Source: JBFMAE01 sp040756085 (GTDB lineage Bacteria; Desulfobacterota; BSN033; UBA1163). From it: a stretch of DNA of 13,081 bases. The stretch lies in contig JBFMAE010000016.1 in NCBI GenBank assembly GCA_040756085.1, positions 1 through 13,081 of the forward strand, read 5' to 3'. The translations under genes and the position numbers were made by a program. How positions within the stretch are numbered: the stretch's first letter is position 1; every line of letters starts with the position of its first letter. Shown piece after piece: positions 1-6,705 of this stretch. The notes below the pieces were generated by a model. The model did no database searches and was not told the DNA's origin. It saw only the letters and a list, made by a program, of their open reading frames with translations.

Positions 1-804
1 TCCTATTTCCACTTTGTCAATATTCCTACGGTCTGTGTGGAATCGTCCTTTGAATTCTTTAATGCGGAGTTAAACACCTTCAGGAAAGGTCTGGAAAAGT
101 TTGCTGGAAAAGTAATCACCAATGATGATCTTGTTCAAGCCATTCGAATCCATAATAAAAACAGGGATAAGGTAAGAACCCTTTATGAATTAAGAAAGGC
201 AGATCCGCCCCTTATCTCTGGAACAGAATTGACGATGGTGTTGACGGTTGGATCCAGTTTACCCATTCATGAATCCAATGCCTTGTTTGATCAGGTTTTG
301 GCAGAAATTAGTGGAAGAAAGAAATCACCACTCAATAAGGGTCCCCGAATATTTATTGATGGCGCCTGTCTGGATAACATTGAACTGATCAAGCTCGTGG
401 AAGAACTCGGAGGCAATGTGGTGGCCGATACCATTTGCAACGGAGCAAGGGATTATTTTCCCCGGACCGATGAGGGAGGAGATCCTATCGATGCACTGGC
501 CCATAGGTATCTCAATAAAATCAATTGCCCCAAGACCTACAGGGAAAACAAGACGGGTACCTTTGAAGGAGATATCGCATCTCGATTCGGTGATATCGGA
601 GCCTATACCAAGGAATTCAAGGTGAAGGGTGCCATTCTTTATATATACAAATATTGTGATCCCTTTGGCTTTGAAGTTCCCGCACGAAAAGCCTACTATA
701 AGTCGGTTGATGTCCCACTTCTTCATCTGGAGGATGTCTATTCTGCAGGTACGATGGGTCAACTCAAAACCAGGATCCAGGCTTTTTTAGAGATGATCGG
801 TTAA
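1..804 (+). CDS. Benzoyl-CoA reductase / 2-hydroxyacyl-CoA dehydratase subunit, BcrC/HgdB-like (5' partial)
   Basis: The frame is open from the first base, so this is the C-terminal 267 residues of a longer protein; family members are usually about 380-430 aa. The GTG at 37 is internal, not the start. Counting from the window edge, the visible part has the second Rossmann-like half of the HGD-D fold: PRIFIDGAC near 115-123, GGNVVADTICNGARDYF near 137-153, and a late cysteine in YKYCDPFGFE near 217 that sits where this family binds its [4Fe-4S] cluster. It closes with the family ending LHLEDVYSAGTMGQLKTR and an amphipathic tail. These subunits pair with a sister subunit (the next gene) to carry one-electron, radical-type reduction or dehydration of a CoA thioester in the cytoplasm. 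The substrate cannot be read from the sequence. The sister subunit starts 69 nt downstream, so one operon is likely. Confidence 0.85.
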   Translation, partial: SYFHFVNIPTVCVESSFEFFNAELNTFRKGLEKFAGKVITNDDLVQAIRIHNKNRDKVRTLYELRKADPPLISGTELTMVLTVGSSLPIHESNALFDQVLAEISGRKKSPLNKGPRIFIDGACLDNIELIKLVEELGGNVVADTICNGARDYFPRTDEGGDPIDALAHRYLNKINCPKTYRENKTGTFEGDIASRFGDIGAYTKEFKVKGAILYIYKYCDPFGFEVPARKAYYKSVDVPLLHLEDVYSAGTMGQLKTRIQAFLEMIG

Positions 805-820
805 CGAGGAATCCCAATTT

Positions 821-858
821 AAATCCCCCCCTTTTCTAAAGGGGGGTGAGGGGGGATT
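821..858. repeat. C-run/G-run palindromic intergenic repeat
   Basis: AATCCCCCC at 822-830 is the exact reverse complement of GGGGGGATT at 850-858. An inner CCCTTT/AAAGGG pairing gives alternative folds. It looks like a dispersed REP-type element (family membership inferred). It ends at the base before the AGGAGG ribosome binding site (859-864) of the next gene, so the mRNA between the two subunit genes would carry a stable hairpin. Confidence 0.75.
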
Positions 859-873
859 AGGAGGTTTTAGAAA

Positions 874-2277
874 ATGACTGAGGAACAAAAAGAGGCAAAA
901 CCGAAAAAGAGAATGACGGCAACCCAGGCCGCTGCTTCCATCGGCCCCATGGTCAAGGAGTTTATTACCGGTACCATCCGGGCACGAGCGGAGGGAAAAC
1001 AAAAATTGGCCTACACCTTTATCGTCTGCCATCATGAAGAGATCTTCCGGGCCATGGATGTGGTCCCTGTGTGGACAGAGAATTTTGCAGGTATCTGCGG
1101 GGCAAAGAGAGATGCGGAGAGATTCCTCCAGAGAGCGGAGTCGCTGGGCTTTTCCCGTTCCTTGTGTACCTATGCCCTTTGCGGGATCGGTTTTGACCAA
1201 TGGAGAGAAGAATTGGGTGCAATGCCTCCCGATTCTCCATGGGGCGGACAGGCAAGACCTGATTTCATGATATCCAGTGGACAAATTATCTGTGACCCAA
1301 GATCCAAATGGTACCAAGCCTCTCAGCAATTTATGCCAGATGTTCCGATTTATAATATGGATCTTCCCTATCCTCTTTTTCAAAAGGATCGTGACCACAG
1401 AGAAGTCTGGGATTATTACCACAAATATATCGTCAAGCAATTGCGCGGGCTGGTGGCCTTCCTCGAAGAGCAGACCAAAAAGAAGATGGATAATGATCGC
1501 CTAAGAGAGTTGGTGGATTTAAGTGATCGAACCTGGAACTTGATTGATGAAACGTATAAACTCCGCCGGGCTGTCCCTTGTCCCATGGGGACCGGTGATG
1601 CCATGAATACCATGGTACCCATCTGCTTTATGATGGCCACTCAGAAGGCTTACGATTTCTTCGTCGACCTTAAGAAGGAATTGGAAGAAAAGATCGCCAA
1701 AGGAGAAGGGGAAGTCGAAAACGAAAAGTACAGACTAATGTGGGGAGGTGGATTGCCTGCTTGGTACGCCCTGACCGATTTCAATTATTTTAACAGCAAG
1801 GGAGCTTCTTTCCCTGTTGAAACAACCTATCGAATGGTTGCTCCCCTTTATGAGATGGATATCCCTGAAACCAAGGACCCTATCGAGCACCTGGCCTGGA
1901 GATGGCTCGGATACTGGACCTTCTGGTATGATAAGGCCAAGAAAAGGCCGGGATCAGAGCCTGATGTGGAGCGTTTAATCAACTGGATCGAAGAATACAA
2001 GATCGATGGCGTGGTGATGCATGAAGCCTTTTCGTGTCGATCCTGGCACGTGGGCCTCATCTGGCAGCTGCATCAACTGGCAAAGATCTACAAACCCATT
2101 CCTGTATTTGTGATCGGGAAAGATGGAAAGAAGGAGAAAGTTTACAGAGAGCTTCCTTCCCTCATACTGGAAAGTGATATCATCGATATCACCTCGTATT
2201 CAGAGGTGGATACAAGAAACAAGATCGACGCCTTCATCGAAACCCTGGAATCCGTTCGAGTAAACAGGGCAGCCTGA
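874..2277 (+). CDS. Benzoyl-CoA reductase / 2-hydroxyacyl-CoA dehydratase subunit, BcrB-like
   Basis: A 467-aa HGD-D family protein, cytoplasmic with no signal peptide. AGGAGG at 859-864 fixes the ATG at 874. Conserved landmarks in order: CHHEEIFRAMDVVPVW (52-67), AGICGAKRDAERF (72-84), SLCTYALCGIG (96-106), the CD of SGQIICDP (135-142), LMWGGGLPAW (288-297) and MHEAFSCRSWH (382-392). Cys75, Cys98 and Cys388 are the best candidates for the three cluster ligands. The end (ESDIIDITSYSEVDTRNK) is typical of the family. It forms a heterodimer with the preceding product and should receive activated electrons from the ATPase encoded next. The order C-like, B-like, activator matches bcrC-bcrB-activator of class I benzoyl-CoA reductases, and the protein is nearer to BcrB than to HgdA in length. 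Still, many Desulfobacterota paralogues have unknown substrates, so a dehydratase is equally possible. Confidence 0.85.
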   Translation: MTEEQKEAKPKKRMTATQAAASIGPMVKEFITGTIRARAEGKQKLAYTFIVCHHEEIFRAMDVVPVWTENFAGICGAKRDAERFLQRAESLGFSRSLCTYALCGIGFDQWREELGAMPPDSPWGGQARPDFMISSGQIICDPRSKWYQASQQFMPDVPIYNMDLPYPLFQKDRDHREVWDYYHKYIVKQLRGLVAFLEEQTKKKMDNDRLRELVDLSDRTWNLIDETYKLRRAVPCPMGTGDAMNTMVPICFMMATQKAYDFFVDLKKELEEKIAKGEGEVENEKYRLMWGGGLPAWYALTDFNYFNSKGASFPVETTYRMVAPLYEMDIPETKDPIEHLAWRWLGYWTFWYDKAKKRPGSEPDVERLINWIEEYKIDGVVMHEAFSCRSWHVGLIWQLHQLAKIYKPIPVFVIGKDGKKEKVYRELPSLILESDIIDITSYSEVDTRNKIDAFIETLESVRVNRAA

Positions 2278-2295
2278 TGATTCACGGAGGAAATA

Positions 2296-2466
2296 GCGTT
2301 TAACGGTGACGATGCTGGTATCGAAACTCGAAGCTTGATGCTGGGTGATCGAGTTTCAAGTTTCGGAAGACGAACATCGATACGAGCTTCGACAACGGTA
2401 ACCTTTAGAAATTTCATCTACTCGAACGTAACCGAATGACGAAACGGGCATCGTTACCTGTGCCGT
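2296..2466. repeat. Heptamer-periodic intergenic element with inverted repeats
   Basis: The gap between the BcrB-like and activator genes reads in a 7-nt register, for example TCGAAAC, TCGAAGC, TTGATGC, TGGGTGA, TCGAGTT, TCAAGTT, TCGGAAG, ACGAACA, TCGATAC from 2321. It contains inverted repeats: GAAACTCGA (2323-2331) with TCGAGTTTC (2349-2357), TCGAAGCT (2328-2335) with AGCTTCGA (2385-2392), and GGTGACGATGC (2305-2315) with GCATCGTTACC (2448-2458, one mismatch). GATGCTGG is repeated directly at 2311 and 2337. No gene is credible in it. A second heptamer array lies at 5399-5433. Confidence 0.6.
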
Positions 2467-2505
2467 TTGACCAAAGGCGCTTATTATCTATTTCATGAGG
2501 TAACA

Positions 2506-3345
2506 TTGACCTACTATTTTGCAGGCATTGATGTCGGTTCCACAATGACAAAGGCAGTGATCCTGAATGAAGGGATCATTGCTTCGATCATTGGACCTAC
2601 GGGTCCAGAGCAACGCCGGCTTGCCAATAAGGTGATGGAAGAGGCGCTGAAGAAGGTAGCCCTCCCTTTCCAAGCGATCACCTACATTGTCTCTACAGGC
2701 TACGGTAGAATTAATGTCCCTTTTGCCGATAAGCAGTTCACAGAGATCACCTGCCAAGCTAAGGGGATTGCCAATCTTTTTCCAAAAACCAAGACCATCA
2801 TCGATATCGGAGGACAGGACTGTAAGGGAATAAAGATAGATGCTGGCAAGATCGTCGATTTTGTAATGAATGATAAGTGTGCAGCCGGTAGCGGAAGATT
2901 TATAGAAGTGATTGCCGATACCCTTGGGGTCCCTTTGGATAAAGTTGGCGACCTATCTTTGCAAAGCAAGAATCCTGCAAAGATAAGCAACATCTGTACC
3001 GTATGGGCCCAACAGGAGGTAGCAGCCAGTCTGGCAGAAGGAGTACCCCTTCCAGATCTCCTTGCAGGGGTGCATCAATCCCTCGCAGACAGGATAGGAA
3101 GAATGGTCAATCGGCTAACGGTGGAAGAGGCGGTTATTGTGACGGGTGGAGGTGGTAAAAATAAAGGCCTGCTTAAAGCCCTTTCCGAACAATTGGGCCA
3201 TGAGATTCTGGTACCCGAGGAACCTTTGATCACCGGAGCCCTTGGTGCCGCCTTGCTTGGAAAGGAGATTGTGGAACAGGCCAAACAGAATAATACCCCG
3301 CTCGAAACAAAAGAAAGAATCTTGGAGGAGATCGAGATTCTATAA
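2506..3345 (+). CDS. ATP-dependent activator of 2-hydroxyacyl-CoA dehydratase/benzoyl-CoA reductase (HgdC/BcrD-like)
   Basis: An ASKHA-fold ATPase that injects one low-potential electron per ATP-driven cycle into the catalytic partner. I chose TTG at 2506 (279 aa) because GAGG at 2497-2500 is well spaced from it and AGIDVGSTMTKAV then begins at residue 6, as in the family; an earlier in-frame TTG at 2467 lacks a site. Visible motifs are phosphate-1 GIDVGST (7-13), STGYGR (63-68), phosphate-2 DIGGQDCKGI (100-109), NDKCAAGSGRF (122-132), NICTVWAQQEV (162-172) and adenosine GGGGKNKG (214-221). Cys125 and Cys164 are 39 residues apart, the spacing of the two HgdC cysteines that hold the [4Fe-4S] cluster at the homodimer interface. 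Only one activator gene is present, so a homodimer is likely, unlike the BcrA/BcrD heterodimer. Confidence 0.9.
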   Translation: MTYYFAGIDVGSTMTKAVILNEGIIASIIGPTGPEQRRLANKVMEEALKKVALPFQAITYIVSTGYGRINVPFADKQFTEITCQAKGIANLFPKTKTIIDIGGQDCKGIKIDAGKIVDFVMNDKCAAGSGRFIEVIADTLGVPLDKVGDLSLQSKNPAKISNICTVWAQQEVAASLAEGVPLPDLLAGVHQSLADRIGRMVNRLTVEEAVIVTGGGGKNKGLLKALSEQLGHEILVPEEPLITGALGAALLGKEIVEQAKQNNTPLETKERILEEIEIL

Positions 3346-3364
3346 CATCGGCCTGTTTTTTTTC

Positions 3365-3392
3365 TTGACAAAAAATGAATATTTGTTAGACT
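3365..3392 (+). promoter_or_regulatory. Sigma70-type promoter of the cytochrome gene
   Basis: TTGACA at 3365-3370, a 16-nt spacer and TAGACT at 3387-3392 lie about 40 nt before the cytochrome start. The near-consensus Shine-Dalgarno AAGGGGGTGA (3417-3426) follows. Start of transcription is expected near 3399. Confidence 0.65.
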
Positions 3393-3433
3393 TTCGCCGT
3401 CTAAAAAGTTGAGAGAAAGGGGGTGAAAAAGTA

Positions 3434-3805
3434 ATGAAAAAAGGATTAATCAGCATTGGGATCCTTGCAGGGTTTTTACTATCCATCCTGGTGGTCACTG
3501 GCGTTTTCGCTGCAAAGGATGTGATTGAATTTAATCCTCCTTATGGGAAGGTGAAGTTCAGCCACAAGAACCATACAGATAAATACAAATACGAATGCAC
3601 AAAATGCCACCACACATGGAAGAAGGGCGAGACCGCTGGTAAACTTTGCAAAGAATGCCATAAGGCCAAGACCGAAGGAAAGGCTATATCCGCAAAGGAA
3701 GCCTATCACAAAGACTGCAAGGGCTGTCATGACGAGGCAAAGAAAGCCAATAAACCTGCGGGCCCAACAGGGTGCACCCAGTGCCATGTAAAGGCCAAGA
3801 AGTAG
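3434..3805 (+). CDS. Periplasmic class III (c3-type) multihaem cytochrome c
   Basis: A 123-aa precursor. Residues 1-26 are a Sec signal peptide (two Lys, a long hydrophobic core, cleavage after VFA), leaving a Lys-rich periplasmic protein of about 97 aa. Four CXXCH haem sites are present: CTKCH, CKECH, CKGCH and CTQCH. FSHKNH ahead of the first site and the H following the first CH fit the axial ligands of the cytochrome c3 fold, and DVIEFNPPYGKVKFSHKNH is a typical c3/c7 opening. Four sites make it a tetrahaem c3 rather than a trihaem c7. Such proteins shuttle electrons between periplasmic hydrogenases or formate dehydrogenases and membrane complexes. It has its own promoter and terminator, so it is probably a single-gene unit. 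The next gene is a cytochrome c maturation factor. Confidence 0.9.
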   Translation: MKKGLISIGILAGFLLSILVVTGVFAAKDVIEFNPPYGKVKFSHKNHTDKYKYECTKCHHTWKKGETAGKLCKECHKAKTEGKAISAKEAYHKDCKGCHDEAKKANKPAGPTGCTQCHVKAKK

Positions 3806-3831
3806 GCTGAAATTCTCTCATTAGGGAGATA

Positions 3832-3869
3832 AAAAAGGGGTAGTTCCGAAAAGGAATCTACCCCTTTTT
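3832..3869 (+). terminator. Strong intrinsic terminator after the cytochrome gene
   Basis: AAAAAGGGGTAG (3832-3843) pairs fully with CTACCCCTTTTT (3858-3869), a 12-bp stem extended by TTCC/GGAA across a bulged T, with loop GAAAA. The five Ts at the end make it work on the + strand, and the A run on the left would allow the - strand as well. Confidence 0.9.
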
Positions 3870-3871
3870 AC

Positions 3872-3900
3872 TTGACAGTGGATAATCGGTTATGTTAAAT
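3872..3900 (+). promoter_or_regulatory. Sigma70-type promoter of resB
   Basis: A perfect TTGACA at 3872-3877, a 17-nt spacer and TTAAAT at 3895-3900 come directly after the cytochrome terminator. Expected start of transcription is near 3907, just before the 40-bp palindrome. Confidence 0.65.
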
Positions 3901-3914
3901 ATTTCAATTACTTC

Positions 3915-3977
3915 CCTGCCTACCCCTGTCTGCCGGCAGGCAGGGGTAGGCAGGCATGCTTGTTGACCGTAGGCAGG
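3915..3977. repeat. 40-bp near-perfect palindrome plus a partial third copy in the resB leader
   Basis: Bases 3915-3934 and 3935-3954 are reverse complements with one mismatch and no loop. The core is TGCCGGCA with arms of the CCTGCCTACCCCTG type. GTAGGCAGG recurs at 3969-3977 and could pair alternatively with CCTGCCTAC at 3915-3923. In RNA this gives a long hairpin starting about 8 nt after the presumed transcription start. Confidence 0.85.
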
Positions 3978-4007
3978 GGAAATATCTATTTTTTGCAAAA
4001 GAGGCCA

Positions 4008-5426
4008 ATGAAAGAGTCGCAACACTTAACTACCGCGAAGGAAAGAGGATTCTTCTTTATACTTTTCGATCTTTTCCGTTCCGTCAAACTTACCATCTTC
4101 CTTTTCATTCTGCTTGCCATCCTCTCCATCATCGGTACGGTGATCACACAGAATGCGACCAGTAGGGAATATATTCAACGATACGGGGTTCGACTCTATG
4201 AGGTGTTGAACTTTTTTAACCTCTTCGACATGTACCATTCGTGGTGGTTCAGCGCCATCCTCTTGCTTTTGGTGATCAATCTGGTCTCCTGCTCCATCCA
4301 TCGGTTTCCAGGGGTCTGGAGCCAGATCTTCCGCGGTTCCGGTTCAGGTGGATTGGAGGATGGAATGCTGAAGACCCTTCCCAATGTGGAGAGGATCCGG
4401 ATTCCAGGTCGAGCCGAAGAAGAATATGAAGAGAATATCCGATTTTCACTGAAGAAGTGGTTTGGAAACCCGAAGCGGTTCGAGATAGAGTCGGCGATCA
4501 CGCTCTTTTCAGAAAAAGGGAAGTTCTCCAGATTGGGGGTTTACATCACCCATCTGAGCATTCTCATCATCCTGATCGGGGGGTTGATGGGTTCCCTCTA
4601 TGGGTTTAAAGGGCATGTCGAAATCTTGGAGGGGGAGACCGTCAATCAGGTTTTTTTAAGGATAAGAGATGGGGATGTCCCCAAGCCGATTGATTTTTCC
4701 GTGCGCTGTGATGATTTCACGATCACCTATTACGACCTCCCGGGCAAAAAAGAGAGACATGTAAAAGAATATACCAGCCTCCTCACCATCCTTGAAAATG
4801 GAAAAGAGGTTTTGCAACAGACCATTAAGGTCAATCATCCCTTTCACTATAAAGGTTTGGCCTTCTATCAAGCCAGTTATGGAGCCCTCCATGAGGTCAC
4901 ACTGGGGATTCAGTGGAAAAATAAACCAAAGGAGAAGACGCTTTTAAAGACCTCTGAGGGAGGAACCGTTCCGATCCCTAACTCCATGGCCTTTCTCCGA
5001 GTGCTGAAATACGCCCCCCAGGTCCACAATTTCGGAGAGGGAGTTCAGGTCGTCCTGTTTAAACCCGACCAAGAACCACGGCCCTATTGGCTATTGAAAA
5101 ACTTTCCGAAATTTGATGAACAGAGGGAAGGCGAGTATATTCTCACATTTGAGGAAGTCACCTCCAGGGAATATACCGGGCTTCAAGTGACGAAGGATCC
5201 AGGAGTCTGGGTTGTCTGGGTGGGATGCAGTTTGATGATCCTGGGCCTTATTGTCTCTTTCTTCTTTTCCCATAAGAGGGTCTGGGTGAGGATTCCAAAA
5301 AGTCCTGGGGGAGATATCGTTCTTGCCGGCTCAACGAACAGGAACCGTGTCGGTTTCGAAAAGTCCTTCGGCCAATTAGTGGATGAAATCCGCATAAAAA
5401 GTTCGGAGTTCGGAGTTAAGAGTTAA
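4008..5426 (+). CDS. resB: ResB/Ccs1-type cytochrome c biogenesis protein
   Basis: A 472-aa inner-membrane protein of the System II cytochrome c maturation pathway, where ResB and ResC (CcsA) pass haem to apocytochromes outside the membrane. ATG 4008 is preferred (AAGAGG at 3999-4004); an in-frame TTG at 3960 would start inside the palindrome. Four membrane segments are visible: SVKLTIFLFILLAILSIIGTV, WWFSAILLLLVINLVSC, LGVYITHLSILIILIGGLMG and VWVVWVGCSLMILGLIVSFFF. A large extracytoplasmic domain lies between the third and fourth. The His in the third segment and the HKRVW just after the fourth match the conserved histidines of the family. No ResC gene is in the window. The final residues SSEFGVKS are encoded by a heptamer repeat, so the natural end was probably a little earlier. 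It lies beside a cytochrome c gene but has its own promoter. Confidence 0.88.
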   Translation: MKESQHLTTAKERGFFFILFDLFRSVKLTIFLFILLAILSIIGTVITQNATSREYIQRYGVRLYEVLNFFNLFDMYHSWWFSAILLLLVINLVSCSIHRFPGVWSQIFRGSGSGGLEDGMLKTLPNVERIRIPGRAEEEYEENIRFSLKKWFGNPKRFEIESAITLFSEKGKFSRLGVYITHLSILIILIGGLMGSLYGFKGHVEILEGETVNQVFLRIRDGDVPKPIDFSVRCDDFTITYYDLPGKKERHVKEYTSLLTILENGKEVLQQTIKVNHPFHYKGLAFYQASYGALHEVTLGIQWKNKPKEKTLLKTSEGGTVPIPNSMAFLRVLKYAPQVHNFGEGVQVVLFKPDQEPRPYWLLKNFPKFDEQREGEYILTFEEVTSREYTGLQVTKDPGVWVVWVGCSLMILGLIVSFFFSHKRVWVRIPKSPGGDIVLAGSTNRNRVGFEKSFGQLVDEIRIKSSEFGVKS

Positions 5427-5433
5427 GAGTTAT
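5399..5433. repeat. Five tandem heptamers (GAGTTNN) across the resB stop codon
   Basis: AAGTTCG, GAGTTCG, GAGTTAA, GAGTTAA and GAGTTAT follow each other without gaps. The stop codon of resB (5424-5426) lies in the fourth unit. The array encodes the odd tail SSEFGVKS. Confidence 0.85.
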
Positions 5434-5449
5434 CAATTTTTTGAAAAAT

Positions 5450-5472
5450 CACGAGTCACCAACACGAGTCAC
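5450..5472. repeat. Direct repeat CACGAGTCAC x2 before purQ
   Basis: CACGAGTCAC occurs at 5450-5459 and 5463-5472. It looks like a different family of short intergenic tandem repeats. Its translation (HESPTRVTN) would form the N-terminus of PurQ if TTG 5441 were used, which argues against that start. Confidence 0.7.
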
Positions 5473-5488
5473 AAATTACGGAGAGTCT

Positions 5489-6319
5489 CTGAAAAACAAA
5501 GAGGTTCGTTCCATAGTAATCTCAGGTTATGGAACCAATTGTGAAATGGAGATGGCCCATGCCTGCCGTTTAGCAGGGTCAGAGGTGGTTGATATCGTCC
5601 ACATCAACGAGTTGATCAACGGAGAGAGACGGCTCGATGACTACCATTTCTTGAACCTGCCAGGTGGTTTTTTAGATGGGGATGACCTGGGTGCGGCCAA
5701 GGCCGGAGCGAACCGTATCCAGTATGCAAAGGTATCGGGAAAGTCCGAAAGGCTTTTTGATCAGATCCTCCGATTCATTCAGGAAGGGAAATTGATCCTG
5801 GGGGCATGCAACGGATTTCAATTGATGGTCAAGTTAGGGCTCATCCCGAATCTTAAAGGGAAGGATGGACATCAGGAGGTGACCCTCACTTTCAATGACT
5901 CAGGAAGATATGAAGACCGATGGGTCTACCTGAAAGTTAATCCGGACACTCCATGCCTTTTCACAAAAGGGTTGAAAGGGGTTTACCTTCCTGTCCGCCA
6001 CGGAGAGGGGAAGTTCATTCCGAAGGATGGGAAGGTTCAGAGAGAATTGAAGACAAGGGGGTTGATCACCTTGCAATATTCAAATGAATCCTTTGAAGAT
6101 CCAGTCATGGATTATCCCCTCAATCCAAATGGATCCATCGATGCTGTAGCAGGAATCTGTGATGAGACAGGGAGGCTGATGGGGATGATGCCTCACCCAG
6201 AAGCCTATCTTCATCGGACCAATCATCCCCGCTGGACACGAGAGGAATTGCCTGAAGAAGGGATGGGCCTTGCCTTTTTTCGAAATGCAGTGCAATATAT
6301 TCGAAACCATTTACTTTAA
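5489..6319 (+). CDS. purQ: Phosphoribosylformylglycinamidine synthase, glutaminase subunit (PurQ-type)
   Basis: A class I glutamine amidotransferase that releases ammonia from glutamine for the PurL subunit in the FGAR-to-FGAM step of purine synthesis. Counting from TTG 5441, the catalytic cysteine is C123 in LGACNGFQLM and the triad partners are H252 and E254 in MMPHPEAYLH. SGYGTNCEMEMAHACRLAG and LPGGFLDGDDLGAAK are PurQ signatures. At roughly 275 aa it is the longer PurQ form ending NHPRWTREELPEEGMG. The start is uncertain: TTG 5441 has no ribosome binding site and reads through a repeat, while CTG 5489 lies 5 nt after GGAG (5480-5483) and would put the conserved strand near the N-terminus, so I favour it weakly. 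No purL or purS lies beside it. Confidence 0.88.
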   Translation: MKNKEVRSIVISGYGTNCEMEMAHACRLAGSEVVDIVHINELINGERRLDDYHFLNLPGGFLDGDDLGAAKAGANRIQYAKVSGKSERLFDQILRFIQEGKLILGACNGFQLMVKLGLIPNLKGKDGHQEVTLTFNDSGRYEDRWVYLKVNPDTPCLFTKGLKGVYLPVRHGEGKFIPKDGKVQRELKTRGLITLQYSNESFEDPVMDYPLNPNGSIDAVAGICDETGRLMGMMPHPEAYLHRTNHPRWTREELPEEGMGLAFFRNAVQYIRNHLL

Positions 6320-6320
6320 A

Positions 6321-6377
6321 CCCCTCACCCCTTGGGGGAGAGGGAAAGCCTGCCCGCCTGCGGGCCGAAGCCTTCGG
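6321..6377. repeat. Composite of three short palindromes between purQ and the HU gene
   Basis: Three hairpins are packed together. CCCTC-A-CCCC (6322-6331) pairs with GGGG..GAGGG (ending 6344), GCCCGC/GCGGGC spans 6352-6365 with loop CT, and CCGAAG/CTTCGG spans 6365-6377. None has a T run, so they are not typical terminators. They look like dispersed repeats inserted just after the purQ stop. Confidence 0.7.
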
Positions 6378-6420
6378 CGGAGGACTCGATAGGCATGGGG
6401 TGCGGAGGAAGGGAGGAACT

Positions 6421-6705
6421 ATGAACAAAGCTGAACTCATTACAAAGGTTTCAGAGAAGGCGAATGTGACACAGAAAGTAGCCAAGGTCATCGTCGACAC
6501 CCTTTTCGATGGGATGATGGAAAGTCTGGAGAAAGGGGAAAGGATTGAGATCAGAGGGTTTGGAAGCTTTGTGGTGAGGCACTACGGAGGGTACAAAGGC
6601 CGGAACCCCAAGACGGGAGAGATCGTGGATGTCCCTCCCAAGAAACTTCCTTTCTTCAAAGTCGGGAAAGAATTGAAAGAGATGGTGAATACGGGAGTCA
6701 GTTAA
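6421..6705 (+). CDS. HU/IHF-family nucleoid DNA-binding protein
   Basis: 94 aa, the normal size. ATG 6421 is set by GGGAGG at 6411-6416; an upstream in-frame start at 6400 would add MRRKGGT and has no support. MNKAELITKVSEKANVTQ is the usual opening helix. RGFGSFVVRHYGGYKGRNPKTGE is the saddle plus the beta-arm with the conserved RNP tip, and KLPFFKVGKELKEMVN is the closing helix. The arm GRNPKTGE and PFFKVGKEL ending are closer to IHF-like deltaproteobacterial paralogues than to E. coli HU, but subtype cannot be fixed. It bends and compacts DNA as a dimer. Its stop overlaps that of the opposing deacetylase-family gene. Confidence 0.92.
   Translation: MNKAELITKVSEKANVTQKVAKVIVDTLFDGMMESLEKGERIEIRGFGSFVVRHYGGYKGRNPKTGEIVDVPPKKLPFFKVGKELKEMVNTGVS

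Noticed and set aside
787..1440. 217-codon frame on the - strand
   Set aside because: It lies opposite the well-supported BcrB-like gene, and its end translates the intergenic C-run/G-run repeat; no domain or ribosome binding site.
2142..2417. 91-codon frame on the - strand in the gap before the activator gene
   Set aside because: It mixes the antisense of the BcrB-like gene with the heptamer element; its repetitive residues come from the repeat.
2467..2505. Upstream TTG start for the activator (13 extra residues)
   Set aside because: No ribosome binding site; the extra residues precede the conserved family N-terminus and are partly encoded by the end of the intergenic element.
3350..3361. 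GGCCTG followed by a long T run after the activator gene, as a terminator
   Set aside because: The only matching left arm (AACAGGCC, 3275-3282) is about 70 nt away inside the coding region, so it is not a normal intrinsic terminator.
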